64,000 nt of DNA from Pedobacter sp. FW305-3-2-15-E-R2A2 (GTDB lineage Bacteria > Bacteroidota > Bacteroidia > Sphingobacteriales > Sphingobacteriaceae), in NCBI RefSeq assembly GCF_038446955.1, contig NZ_CP151803.1:4154001-4218000 (forward strand). Direction: 5' to 3'. The position numbers and the translations under genes are program-made. The notes under the pieces are model-generated. The model saw only the letters and a list, made by a program, of their open reading frames with translations, made no database searches and had not been told where the DNA came from. This document shows, piece by piece, positions 34,881 to 42,971 of the stretch; the first letter of the stretch is position 1; each line of letters starts with the position of its first letter.

Positions 34881-35219
34881 ATGGCTTATGATGAACAACT
34901 GGCTAATCAGATACGAGAATCACTCTCTGACCGTGAAGATGTAACTGAAAAGGAAATGTTCAGTGGAATATGCTTTATGGTTGATCACAAAATGTGTGTC
35001 TGTGTCTCAGGCAATGAACTATTATGCCGCATAGGCTCAGAAAAAGTCCAGGTAGAACTTGAGAAAGGCAATTGCAGGAACATGATGAACAATGGCCGGG
35101 TAATGAAAGACTATGTGTACGTTGAAGACATTGCCCTTGGTAACTTAAAGAAGTTGAATTATTGGGTTGACCTATGCCTTGAATTTAACCCAATAGCCAA
35201 ATCATCCAAAAAAACTTGA
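34881..35219 (+). CDS. TfoX N-terminal-domain protein (112 aa)
   Basis: This is a single TfoX_N-type domain. Typical features are the KEMFSGICFMVDHKMCVCVSG segment (about residues 25-45), the LLCRIGSEK strand and the C-terminal YWVDLCLEFN. In gamma-proteobacteria TfoX/Sxy proteins regulate competence, but stand-alone TfoX_N proteins are widespread and mostly uncharacterised. In this genus a competence role should not be assumed. It ends convergent with the EF-G domain IV-like gene, with ~25 bp between the stops. Confidence 0.85.
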   Translation: MAYDEQLANQIRESLSDREDVTEKEMFSGICFMVDHKMCVCVSGNELLCRIGSEKVQVELEKGNCRNMMNNGRVMKDYVYVEDIALGNLKKLNYWVDLCLEFNPIAKSSKKT

Positions 35220-35244
35220 ACTACTCCATCATCAATGCATTTAA

Positions 35245-35706
35245 TTAATGTCCTCTAAAAGATGCCTCTCTGAATACCCGGTTAGCCTTAAATCCAAAAT
35301 AATCCGGGTCAAAGCAATTAACGATTGCACGCGTCGTAACACGGTTAAAACCTTTCAACTCAGAATCCACGGGATGATAACTTCCGTCATTAATCTCGAA
35401 GGTTAATGATATAGATTGCCCCTTTATCCCTTCTAAATAGCTTAGAAAAAAGCTTAGACCAGCAACAATCGTAGTCCTAAATTCTAAAGGCAATTCATTT
35501 TCTGACACGTTCCAGATAACATGACTATCATCAGTATCTAAAGATTTATACATCTTAATTTTCAGATGGGCATAAGCTCTATTCATTGCGCCGGCATATA
35601 GCGCCTGCCCCTCTACAGCACTTAAGTCCCACTTAGCCAAATAGGCGTTTATATGATTAAACTCCTTAGCATCAATTATATCTGAGTTGATTCTAACCGC
35701 TTTCAC
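35245..35706 (-). CDS. Stand-alone EF-G domain IV-like protein (153 aa)
   Basis: This short protein aligns by eye with domain IV of elongation factor G and related ribosomal GTPases, without the GTPase or any other EF-G domain. The pattern EGQALYAGAMNRAYAHLKIK corresponds to the EG-x(6)-G-x(4)-Y-x-H strand that opens domain IV. The segment PLEFRTTIVAGLSFFLSYLEG corresponds to PxEYxxAVxxGL in EF-G, and INDGSYHPVDSE corresponds to the conserved DGSYHDVDSSE. Domain IV inserts into the ribosomal A site during translocation, so an isolated copy might bind ribosomes or tRNA, or be a remnant domain with another job. The match is from motif memory, not a search. Confidence 0.6.
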   Translation of the reverse strand: MKAVRINSDIIDAKEFNHINAYLAKWDLSAVEGQALYAGAMNRAYAHLKIKMYKSLDTDDSHVIWNVSENELPLEFRTTIVAGLSFFLSYLEGIKGQSISLTFEINDGSYHPVDSELKGFNRVTTRAIVNCFDPDYFGFKANRVFREASFRGH

Positions 35707-35884
35707 AACTTTTTTGAATTATATAACCATTTGTCAATAGAATAAGCTGGTCATTTTAATGACGTATAGTTCCTATCCATTAAAACAAGATAGTAATATT
35801 AGTTGACGCTGTGTTAAACTCCAAAAATAGTATGAAAAAGCTGGCCAATAACAAAGTTACCATTCTATCTTCCGAGAAGTAAAC

Positions 35885-36820
35885 CTATAATTTCTCAATT
35901 TCTTCAATTGAAAGTTTCGTAATTTTTGAAATTTGATCAACTGACCATCCTGTCTCCTTTAATTCAAGAGCCGTTGCCAATTTTTCTTTTAGTCGGCCTA
36001 ACTCTATACCTTTCTCCATGCCTAACTCTATACCTTCCTCCCGACCTAACTCTCTGGCCTTTTTTCCTTCCTCTTTTCTGGCGAAAGCAATACTGTTCTC
36101 ATAGTCTCGCTTCGCCTTTAAGTTAGATTCATAAATTTTCCGTTGCTCTTCTGTTAATTTACTCACCTCTGCTATTTTAAATAATTTTTGAAAGATTCCT
36201 TTATTGAGGTACAGTGGTATTTTTTACATTTGGCTCATATTTTTAAGAATATAAAACCACTTGTCCAGGTCTGATTTCAATTCATGGACCTCCTTACCAA
36301 AATTAGGTAATTCCAGGAATTTAAACCCCAATCTATCATAGAAAACTTTGCCTGTATCTTTGTTCATTAAGGCGATGTCATGTAAATAACGGTCATCATC
36401 ATTGTTTTTAAATTTGAACTCCAATATCGCAATTAGATACACCTCATTAAGTTGTTTTATATCCCAATTGGATGCTCCTTTAGGAAGCTGCTCACTAATT
36501 AATCTGGATAAATAATAAATGCAACGGTCATGAAAAGATTCTTGCTCTCTGCGTTGCATTTCAATAATAAACTGATCACCATCTTTTCCCGTACACATCA
36601 GATCAAAAAAGACTTTCTTATACTCATCAGTGTTTCCAGCATATTCTGTTGGACTAAAAACCAAATCCACGATTTCCTTTTTTCCAGCAAAAATGGCATT
36701 CAGAAAAGCAATCATAATTTCTTTATTGGGCTCACTCCCTAAAAGATGTTTAAAACCAAAATCCGTAAGCGGGTCAATGAATAGGGATGTAGGGCCAGAA
36801 GTTATAGCAGGACGTTTCAT
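35885..36820 (-). pseudogene. Rpn/PDDEXK_2-type nuclease interrupted by an in-frame stop
   Basis: This should be one gene of about 311 codons encoding a PD-(D/E)XK nuclease-family (Rpn, PDDEXK_2) protein. The first 198 residues hold the family start SLFIDPLTDFGFKHLLG and the nuclease core (FFDLMCTGKDGDQFIIEMQRR), and end in a TAA at 36224-36226. Reading on in the same frame gives KIPLYLNKGIFQKLFKIAEV and then the family C-terminus KLTEEQRKIYESNLKAKRDY with its (E/G/L/M)-rich repeats (LGREEGIELGMEKGIELG). One nonsense change explains everything, with no shift of frame. A short restart at GTG 36166 is possible but would give only the tail. Such proteins promote RecA-independent recombination in E. 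coli. Confidence 0.85.
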
Positions 36821-36951
36821 AGGCTAAATTATGCATTACGCACAACAAAAACAAATTTTAAAGAAAATATTTATCCTAAAAATAAATAAAATATTAATTA
36901 TAATTTAAAAACCTCCGGCTTATTCCTTATACTTATTGATTTTCACAGATA

Positions 36952-36984
36952 TTGATCAGGTTACCGAAAATAAACCTACTTTTG
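36952..36984 (+). promoter_or_regulatory. Promoter of the TetR/SDR operon
   Basis: TTG at 36952-36954, a 22-base spacer, then TACTTTTG at 36977-36984 fit the Bacteroidota promoter. The -7 element overlaps the operator palindrome, and the ATG follows at 37010. Confidence 0.6.
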
Positions 36985-37003
36985 TATCGATCAATACAAA
37001 AGT
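36978..37003. promoter_or_regulatory. TetR operator palindrome
   Basis: The 26-bp sequence from ACTTTTGTATCG to CAATACAAAAGT is a near-perfect palindrome with one mismatched pair. It covers the -7 element and ends six bases before the TetR start codon, as expected for an autoregulatory site. Confidence 0.8.
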
Positions 37004-37009
37004 AAAAAT

Positions 37010-37591
37010 ATGAAAGGAAGACCCATACTATTTGAGAGCGAAAATGCAGTAGAAAGTGCACAAGGACTCTTTTGGGAAAAAGGTTATACGGCCAGTTCCC
37101 TCTCCGATCTCCTGACTGCCACCGGCATGGGCAGCGGTAGCTTTTACAACACATTCAAGGGCGGTAAAAAAGAGCTGTTTAAAAAAGCCCTGCTGCAACG
37201 AAGAGCAGCATTCAACAAGTTTAAGGAAGAACTAGATAAACAGGAGTCACCAATTGAATTGATCAAAGATTTCTTCAGAAGTACGGCAACAACCGATATT
37301 TCCGGGCATCTTAAAGGTTGTATCATTGCCAATACCATCGTAGAAATGACCTTTCTAGAGCAGGATCTTTTAGAAGAAGCAACAGCCATTATGAAAGATA
37401 CGGAAACGATGTATACCGCAGCTATAAAAAAAGGGCAGGAAGATGGTTTGATCAAAAACCAAACCGATCCAGCGATACTGGGTAGATATCTCATCACATT
37501 TTGGGCTGGACTCAATGTACTAAGGAGAATTTATCCTGAGCCTGAAATATTGCTTGAACAGATTGAACTTCAACTCAAAGTGATCAGCTGA
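37010..37591 (+). CDS. TetR-family transcriptional repressor (193 aa)
   Basis: This has a typical TetR layout: an N-terminal helix-turn-helix (residues ~10-55; GYTASSLSDLLTATGMGSGS followed by FYNTFKGGKKELF) and an alpha-helical ligand-binding part. The C-terminal half (KGCIIANTIVEMT) is of the AcrR/YxaF type that often controls neighbouring oxidoreductase genes. An almost perfect 26-bp palindrome overlaps the promoter just before its start, so it probably represses itself and the SDR gene 48 bp downstream. The inducer is unknown. Confidence 0.93.
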   Translation: MKGRPILFESENAVESAQGLFWEKGYTASSLSDLLTATGMGSGSFYNTFKGGKKELFKKALLQRRAAFNKFKEELDKQESPIELIKDFFRSTATTDISGHLKGCIIANTIVEMTFLEQDLLEEATAIMKDTETMYTAAIKKGQEDGLIKNQTDPAILGRYLITFWAGLNVLRRIYPEPEILLEQIELQLKVIS

Positions 37592-37639
37592 GCCAGCTCG
37601 GCTTCCGATAATTTTCAGACAAAAATCAGATACATTCCA

Positions 37640-38431
37640 ATGAATTTAAATTTAGAATCGAAGACCGCTTTTATCAGTGGTTCTACGCAGGGCATCGGCT
37701 TTGCCATCGCAAAACAATTATTAACAGAAGGATCAAACGTAATTATTAACGGGCGTTCCCAGGAAAAAATAGACAAAGCTATTGAAAAGCTGAAACAAGT
37801 TTCAGATAAAGCTTGGGTTTCGGGGATTGCAGCAGACTTTTCGAAGCCCGGTGAAGTTCAGGATCTGATTGCTGCTTTGCCGGATATCGATATCCTGATC
37901 AATAATGTAGGGGTTTTTGAACTCAAAAGCTTTGAATCCATTACAGACGCCGACTGGATGAGCTTTTTCGAAATAAATGTCATGAGCGGTGTGCGATTGT
38001 CGAGGGCCCTATTGCCCAAAATGCGCTTACGCGGCTGGGGAAGAGTGATCTTCATCAGCAGTGAATCCGGGATTAACATCCCAGAAAATATGATTCATTA
38101 TGGAATGACCAAAACAGCGATGGTTGCCATAGCCAATGGGCTCGCCAAGCTAACCAAAGGCACACAGGTGACTGTAAACTCCATATTAGGGGGGCCAACC
38201 TATTCAGATGGTGTTGCCAATGCCATAGCAGATATTGCAACTTCGCAAAATCAAGATGTGGAAAGCCTGAAATCTTATATATCCGGTACCACAAATCCGA
38301 CTTCCCTCCTGCAACGTTTTATAGAGCCGGAGGAAATTGCTAACCTGGTCACTTATCTCTCAAGTCCTCGCTCCCTGGCAACTAATGGAGCCAGCTTACG
38401 GGCGGATGGCGGTGTGTTGAACACAATTTAG
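37640..38431 (+). CDS. Short-chain dehydrogenase/reductase (263 aa)
   Basis: This is a classical SDR oxidoreductase. The nucleotide-binding loop is GSTQGIGFAIAKQL (about residues 11-24), the structural motif is INNVG (about 91), and the catalytic Ser, Tyr and Lys lie in FISSESG and IHYGMTKTAMV. The C-terminal DGGVLNTI end is common in 3-oxoacyl-ACP reductase-like members, but the substrate is not predictable. It follows the TetR gene by 48 bp and is probably controlled by it. This pairing usually serves a small-molecule detoxification or conversion step. Confidence 0.92.
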   Translation: MNLNLESKTAFISGSTQGIGFAIAKQLLTEGSNVIINGRSQEKIDKAIEKLKQVSDKAWVSGIAADFSKPGEVQDLIAALPDIDILINNVGVFELKSFESITDADWMSFFEINVMSGVRLSRALLPKMRLRGWGRVIFISSESGINIPENMIHYGMTKTAMVAIANGLAKLTKGTQVTVNSILGGPTYSDGVANAIADIATSQNQDVESLKSYISGTTNPTSLLQRFIEPEEIANLVTYLSSPRSLATNGASLRADGGVLNTI

Positions 38432-38454
38432 CAGGTAGGAAGAGGCGCCGGTAA

Positions 38455-38483
38455 ACCCACCATTGTTGCTCACAATGGTGGGT
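38455..38483. terminator. Hairpin after the SDR gene
   Basis: A 12-bp perfect stem (ACCCACCATTGT with ACAATGGTGGGT, five-base loop) begins 24 bases after the stop codon. No T-run follows, so termination is uncertain. The rest of the 38432-38611 gap has only a 28-codon open frame (from 38476) without family signs. Confidence 0.5.
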
Positions 38484-38611
38484 AAAGGACTTACACTGAT
38501 CACAACCAAAGATGCTGCCATTGGCTTTGAATTGTATTTTGATGTAAACCAGGGACGTTAAATGTAAACCAACGGCTAAATATTTGAGAAAACACCTCGC
38601 ATGATCAGCGA

Positions 38612-39808
38612 TTAATTGAGGTTTTGCAACGGATTCTTTATAGGATGCGCTTCTAAAAACGCGTTAAAAGAAATGTCAGGATAGGCAACAGCAGCTTCCT
38701 GAGCGATCCGACTAAATGTGCCATAACTAAAGGGGTCTATTTGGTCATAGCGCCATGCTTTCTCCTTTAAAGCATAGGGCATCAGCCAGGCAATAGCTGT
38801 TTTAATGCCTTTGCCATCATAAGTTTGCTCATGCCAAAGATCAATGTTTATCCGCTTGGCCATTATCGCCAGCTTACACCAGCCCAAAAGGTTCATATTG
38901 GAATATCCCCATGAATTGGTGCGTACCAGTTCTAAAGGCTGTAAACCATCGGTCGTAAATTGCTGATCGATCCTCAAAATGGTAGATGTTTTCAGCGTCC
39001 GGGCGGCTAAGGCCTCATTACCGGTAAACAGCGCATAATTCACCACCTGTAAATCATAATAAGTACCATGATTATTAATCTGGGCGCGTTCTGATTTGCC
39101 ATTTTTACTGGTTTGCAGCCAGTTTAAATATTGCTTATACCAATGTTTTATGCCCTTCACTAAACCGGAGTTTATATTTTTACTGGATTGAAGAATAGCC
39201 AGCATATCCGGAATGCTGGTTAAGCCGGCGGTTTCAATAATGCCAATACCCCGTCCGTCATTAAGCCCCGGAATATACTGCGCATAATTTAAGTTAGGAT
39301 TCATACGGGTATCCGAGGCAATAAACCAGACTTCCAGTAAACTTTTAACTTTTTCTGCATATTTCTCGTTGCCGGTAAAGTAATATGCCAAGGTTAATTG
39401 CCGTACATGATGGCACATTTTACCCATTTGACTTCCATCATGCAATAAATAGATCTCAGGATTACGGAGACCATCTTTACGGATGTAAGGCCTGCCCTCT
39501 TTTTTTGAGGGGTCTGCCCACCAATAAGGTGCCTGACTAATGTAATCATGCTTATTACCACTTGAAGCTAGTTTGGTTTTATGAAAGGTAACAGAGTAAG
39601 GCCCGGTGGCGAGTAAACTATCGGCGTTGACGATCAACTCATTAACCTGTGTTACCATAGTCGCATCCTTGCGTTGATATTGCTGTTTACAATTCAGCAA
39701 TGTTTGCTCATCAAGCAGTATAAAAACAGTTTTATTGGTTTTACGCTGAGCAAAACCGGTGAAACTTAAGAATAAGAGTGTAGATAAAATGGCAAGTTTA
39801 TAGCTCAT
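38612..39808 (-). CDS. Alginate-lyase-family (PF05426) polysaccharide lyase (398 aa)
   Basis: This is a secreted protein of the Alginate_lyase (PF05426) superfamily; the signal peptide ends SFTGFAQ. Family hallmarks are SSGNKHDYISQAPYWWADP (about residues 84-102), RKDGLRNPE, CHHVRQLTLAYYFTGNEKYA and NYAQYIPGLNDGRGIG. The conserved Asn/His and the Tyr in NNHGTYYDLQV are likely catalytic. In Bacteroidota such proteins cleave uronic-acid glycans such as alginate or glucuronan; the exact substrate is not set by the sequence. The gene lies 104 bp after the GH2 gene on the same strand and is probably co-transcribed with it. Confidence 0.85.
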   Translation of the reverse strand: MSYKLAILSTLLFLSFTGFAQRKTNKTVFILLDEQTLLNCKQQYQRKDATMVTQVNELIVNADSLLATGPYSVTFHKTKLASSGNKHDYISQAPYWWADPSKKEGRPYIRKDGLRNPEIYLLHDGSQMGKMCHHVRQLTLAYYFTGNEKYAEKVKSLLEVWFIASDTRMNPNLNYAQYIPGLNDGRGIGIIETAGLTSIPDMLAILQSSKNINSGLVKGIKHWYKQYLNWLQTSKNGKSERAQINNHGTYYDLQVVNYALFTGNEALAARTLKTSTILRIDQQFTTDGLQPLELVRTNSWGYSNMNLLGWCKLAIMAKRINIDLWHEQTYDGKGIKTAIAWLMPYALKEKAWRYDQIDPFSYGTFSRIAQEAAVAYPDISFNAFLEAHPIKNPLQNLN

Positions 39809-39912
39809 AGTATTGCTTGATGCAATGTGCCGATAAGCTTTTATCGATTAATCATTCAAATCTGCAAAATACTCAACCATATTGTCGTTTTTTAACTGGT
39901 ATAAACACCTTG

Positions 39913-42777
39913 TTATTCATTTATCAATTGCTGAATCTTCGTCAAATCAACCGTATGTCCCGGCTTAAATGCTGCTCCGTTCATGTATTGCTCCAGGCTG
40001 TAGCGCAGTTGGCGGGCTTCCGGACGATTGTCCTGATCAGTCAGCAGGTCGATAGCAGAAACCAGTAATTTACCTTTTCCTACATTACATTCAAACACCA
40101 AACCCAGCGGACGCGCCGTTACCCAGTCGTCGATAACCCTTACAATTGGTTTTATGTCTTTTCCTATAGCGCTAAGCATAATTGCATTTGAATGTGTCAT
40201 TGCGTCCCACCATTGCCAATTGGAATGGTACTGCGTAGGAAACTCCGCCAATGCAGGATGTTTAGGATCACATAAGATCCCCATCGTTGTTGGAGGCTGA
40301 CTTTTAGTCCATGCCGTATTCCAGAATATCGTAGAAAATCCGATTTTAATATCCCCTCCCATTTCTGGCTTAACCGATCCTTTTTTTAGCGTGAGTAATA
40401 CCTTGCCTCCCTGATTTAACGTTTCAATCGCTTTAGCATCTAATGCCTGGGTGATCATGATCTCTTTGGGAGTTTCTGAATGTTCCTTTGGATAAACAAA
40501 GATGTCCCATGTATTGGTATGGTTTAATATCGTTGCCTTTAAAATGACACGCTGTGCTTTTTTAATGGCTCCGAGCGACTGCCGGATGGTTCCTAGTTTT
40601 ATCGCATTTCCCATCGCAATCGCCTCATTCTTAAAGCTTCCATTAAATAATCTGATTCCACTTTCAGACTCGACGCTCCAGCTTACGACCTCTTTTATAG
40701 GCGCATCACTAAAGTTGGCGATTTCCAATGGCACATTTAATTCTTCATTGTTGGTATAGATCATCTTCGGCAGCCTTGCCAGAAGTACTACAGGCGCACA
40801 AAACCGGCGATATTCTGCAGCATTAATATAAGGTTTCGGCTCCCAGAACGGATCTAATACCCCTACTAATGCTGTTCCCTGGCCAGGGAAATCATTTAAA
40901 CCCAACAGCTGAAAACCAGCAAATCCGGGAGTACGCAATGCTGCTTCAATATCCGCCTTATAACACAGTGCCTGCAACTTTCCTGAAGCCATAAAAAAGC
41001 TATCAGCCAACATAGAAAGGCCATTTTCCTGCAATTTATCTCTGAAGATCTCGAAGTTCTTTGGCTTCAGGACCCCATCGTATTTTTTGATTTCCCTGAA
41101 ATTCGGATATACACACCACTGACCGATTTCATGACTAACCGTAGGCTGTTTCCAGTTGGAGATCATCTTAGCAAAATCATAATCTGACCGCGGTGCTTCC
41201 TTATTGATAATGCTCGTCAGGCCCTGTCCCCAGCCCTGAATTCTTGGTTCTGGCATATTGTTATAATCACTAACGTCATTTTGTGGCCAGCCTGCAGCAG
41301 TGGTATACATTCTCCTCGAATCTTTTGCCTTCCAGTAATTGACAAAATCAACAAGATATTTGACCATATCTTTTCCTCCGGGCTCATTTCCATAAGTCAT
41401 CATTACAAAAGAGGGATGGTTGCCATAGGCTTTAACCATTTTTTCGCTTTCCTCATAGATGTATTTATCTAAAGGTAAGCCATCACCAATTGAAGCGCCA
41501 TTCCCGCCATTTGCCCAGGCGGCGGATTCGACCTGCAAAAACAGACCAAGGCGGTCGGCCGCAGTAAAAGCGGCTTCCGGCGGGCACCAGGAGTGAAATC
41601 TGATATGGTTTAATCCGTGGGCCTTTGCCGTACTAAAGATCTTCATCCAGCTGGCTACATCGGTTGGAGGATAACCGGTTTTAGGAAAAGAAGCACAATC
41701 CAGGGCACCACGCAAAAAGGTTAGCTTGCCATTGATGGTAAACTGCGTGCCTTTAGCTTTGAATTCGCGCATTCCAAAGGAGATGCTTTTACGGTCTGAT
41801 TCTCCCTGTTTTTGCGGATCAAGACTGACCTGCATTTTATATAAGTTGGGATGAAACTCATTCCATAGCAATGGATCATCTCCCATGGAATAGACCATTT
41901 CGATCGCATTTTCCTTTTCAGAAAGCAGTAATTTCCGGCTTAAAGATTTTCCTTTTGCTGCCCCCTTTTTGTCAAGGATGGCCGATAAGCTTAAAGAGAC
42001 TTCTTTAGGAGTACCTGTTGTATTGTTCAACTGAACCTTTACAAGCACTTGTTTATTTTTAATGTCGGGATAAAGCTGTACATCAGAAATAAAGACTTTT
42101 GACCTGGCTTTGAGACTCAGCTCTCCCACCATTCCGTTCCAGTTGGTCTGGGTATGATCACTCACACTATGGGCGTTTTCCCCCATGTTAAAGCTCTTTA
42201 TCCTGTTGTCTACCCTAATTGTTAAGCGGTGTTTCCCTGCCTGTAATTGACTCCCAATCTCAAATATTTGTGCTGTCCCCAGACTGTTTTCCATTCCAAT
42301 CTGGACATCATCCAACCATACTGTCGTTTCCCAATGGCTTCTTTCGATAAAGAGCTGTATAGATTTGTTTTTCCAGGAACCGGGGATATTCACTGTTTTC
42401 TGGTACCAGGCGGCACCTTTGTAATACTTTTCCGGTTGCAGCCAGAAGGGAATTTTAACATTCCCTGGTTGTCTGTATTTCGCATATTCACTCTTGGTAA
42501 ACCAGGATTTATCAAGGATCTCACCCGTCCATGGTGTATTTACAGTAATTTCATTGCCCTTTCCATTCGTAGTCATTGATCCCGGAAGCTTTATTTGCTC
42601 CTTTAACTGCAGATTGTACCATTTGTCGGCAATTCCTTGATCAAGCGAGTCGATTTGAAAAGCCCAGATTCCGGAAAGGTTAATATGTGAATCATTTTTA
42701 TACTGTGCGGCGGCTGTAAACACGAACAGAGCCCCTATTAAAAGTGACTGAATTAATTGTGCAAGGAATTTTTTCAT
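39913..42777 (-). CDS. Secreted glycoside hydrolase family 2-like enzyme (954 aa)
   Basis: I start this at ATG 42777, which gives a proper signal peptide (MKKFLAQLIQSLLIGALFVF, then TAAAQ) and puts the promoter ~25 bases upstream. The frame remains open to 42900, but the extra 41 residues lack protein character. The order is GH2-like: a jelly-roll sugar-binding domain (~90-210), an immunoglobulin-like domain, then the TIM barrel (~320-620) with the acid/base Glu in MMTYGNEPGG and the nucleophile candidate Glu in TVSHEIGQWCVYP. More beta-sandwich sequence follows to the C-terminus. Substrates of GH2 include beta-galactosides, mannosides and glucuronides; the exact one is not clear. Its neighbours are a lyase and a divergent fucosidase, pointing to breakdown of an acidic or fucosylated glycan. 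Confidence 0.85.
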   Translation of the reverse strand: MKKFLAQLIQSLLIGALFVFTAAAQYKNDSHINLSGIWAFQIDSLDQGIADKWYNLQLKEQIKLPGSMTTNGKGNEITVNTPWTGEILDKSWFTKSEYAKYRQPGNVKIPFWLQPEKYYKGAAWYQKTVNIPGSWKNKSIQLFIERSHWETTVWLDDVQIGMENSLGTAQIFEIGSQLQAGKHRLTIRVDNRIKSFNMGENAHSVSDHTQTNWNGMVGELSLKARSKVFISDVQLYPDIKNKQVLVKVQLNNTTGTPKEVSLSLSAILDKKGAAKGKSLSRKLLLSEKENAIEMVYSMGDDPLLWNEFHPNLYKMQVSLDPQKQGESDRKSISFGMREFKAKGTQFTINGKLTFLRGALDCASFPKTGYPPTDVASWMKIFSTAKAHGLNHIRFHSWCPPEAAFTAADRLGLFLQVESAAWANGGNGASIGDGLPLDKYIYEESEKMVKAYGNHPSFVMMTYGNEPGGKDMVKYLVDFVNYWKAKDSRRMYTTAAGWPQNDVSDYNNMPEPRIQGWGQGLTSIINKEAPRSDYDFAKMISNWKQPTVSHEIGQWCVYPNFREIKKYDGVLKPKNFEIFRDKLQENGLSMLADSFFMASGKLQALCYKADIEAALRTPGFAGFQLLGLNDFPGQGTALVGVLDPFWEPKPYINAAEYRRFCAPVVLLARLPKMIYTNNEELNVPLEIANFSDAPIKEVVSWSVESESGIRLFNGSFKNEAIAMGNAIKLGTIRQSLGAIKKAQRVILKATILNHTNTWDIFVYPKEHSETPKEIMITQALDAKAIETLNQGGKVLLTLKKGSVKPEMGGDIKIGFSTIFWNTAWTKSQPPTTMGILCDPKHPALAEFPTQYHSNWQWWDAMTHSNAIMLSAIGKDIKPIVRVIDDWVTARPLGLVFECNVGKGKLLVSAIDLLTDQDNRPEARQLRYSLEQYMNGAAFKPGHTVDLTKIQQLINE

Positions 42778-42801
42778 ACATCTGGTTGGTTGGCAATACA
42801 A

Positions 42802-42832
42802 CAAACTTATTAATGACAAGCACTTTGCACAA
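42802..42832 (-). promoter_or_regulatory. Promoter of the GH2/lyase operon
   Basis: On the minus strand TTG (42832-42830), a 20-base spacer and TAAGTTTG (42809-42802) match the Bacteroidota promoter consensus. The GH2 ATG follows 24 bases later, supporting the shorter GH2 start. Confidence 0.6.
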
Positions 42833-42943
42833 TAGACAATCTTATGCAAAGGATGGACTTTCTCATTAACCACAGCAAACAAATAGTCGGATTTGTACAA
42901 GAAAAAGTCCAGTTAAGTCAAATTTTTATGCGGTTTGCTTTCG

Positions 42944-42951
42944 TACATTTG
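42944..42951 (+). promoter_or_regulatory. Possible -7 element for the fucosidase gene
   Basis: TACATTTG matches TAnnTTTG and lies 20 bases before the fucosidase ATG at 42972. The upstream TTG is not well spaced. The divergent promoter at 42802-42832 is only ~110 bp away, so both could share a regulator. Confidence 0.4.
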
Positions 42952-42971
42952 ATTTCAACCAAATTATCCGA

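Noticed and set aside
35885..36820. Mobile element insertion at the Rpn-type gene
   Set aside because: A single in-frame stop explains the split; no terminal repeats or target duplications are visible.
39817..40068. 83-codon plus-strand open frame between the lyase and GH2 genes
   Set aside because: Overlaps the conserved end of GH2 on the other strand and lacks any motif.
42778..42900. N-terminal extension of the GH2 protein
   Set aside because: A normal signal peptide begins at 42777, and a good promoter lies inside the extension.
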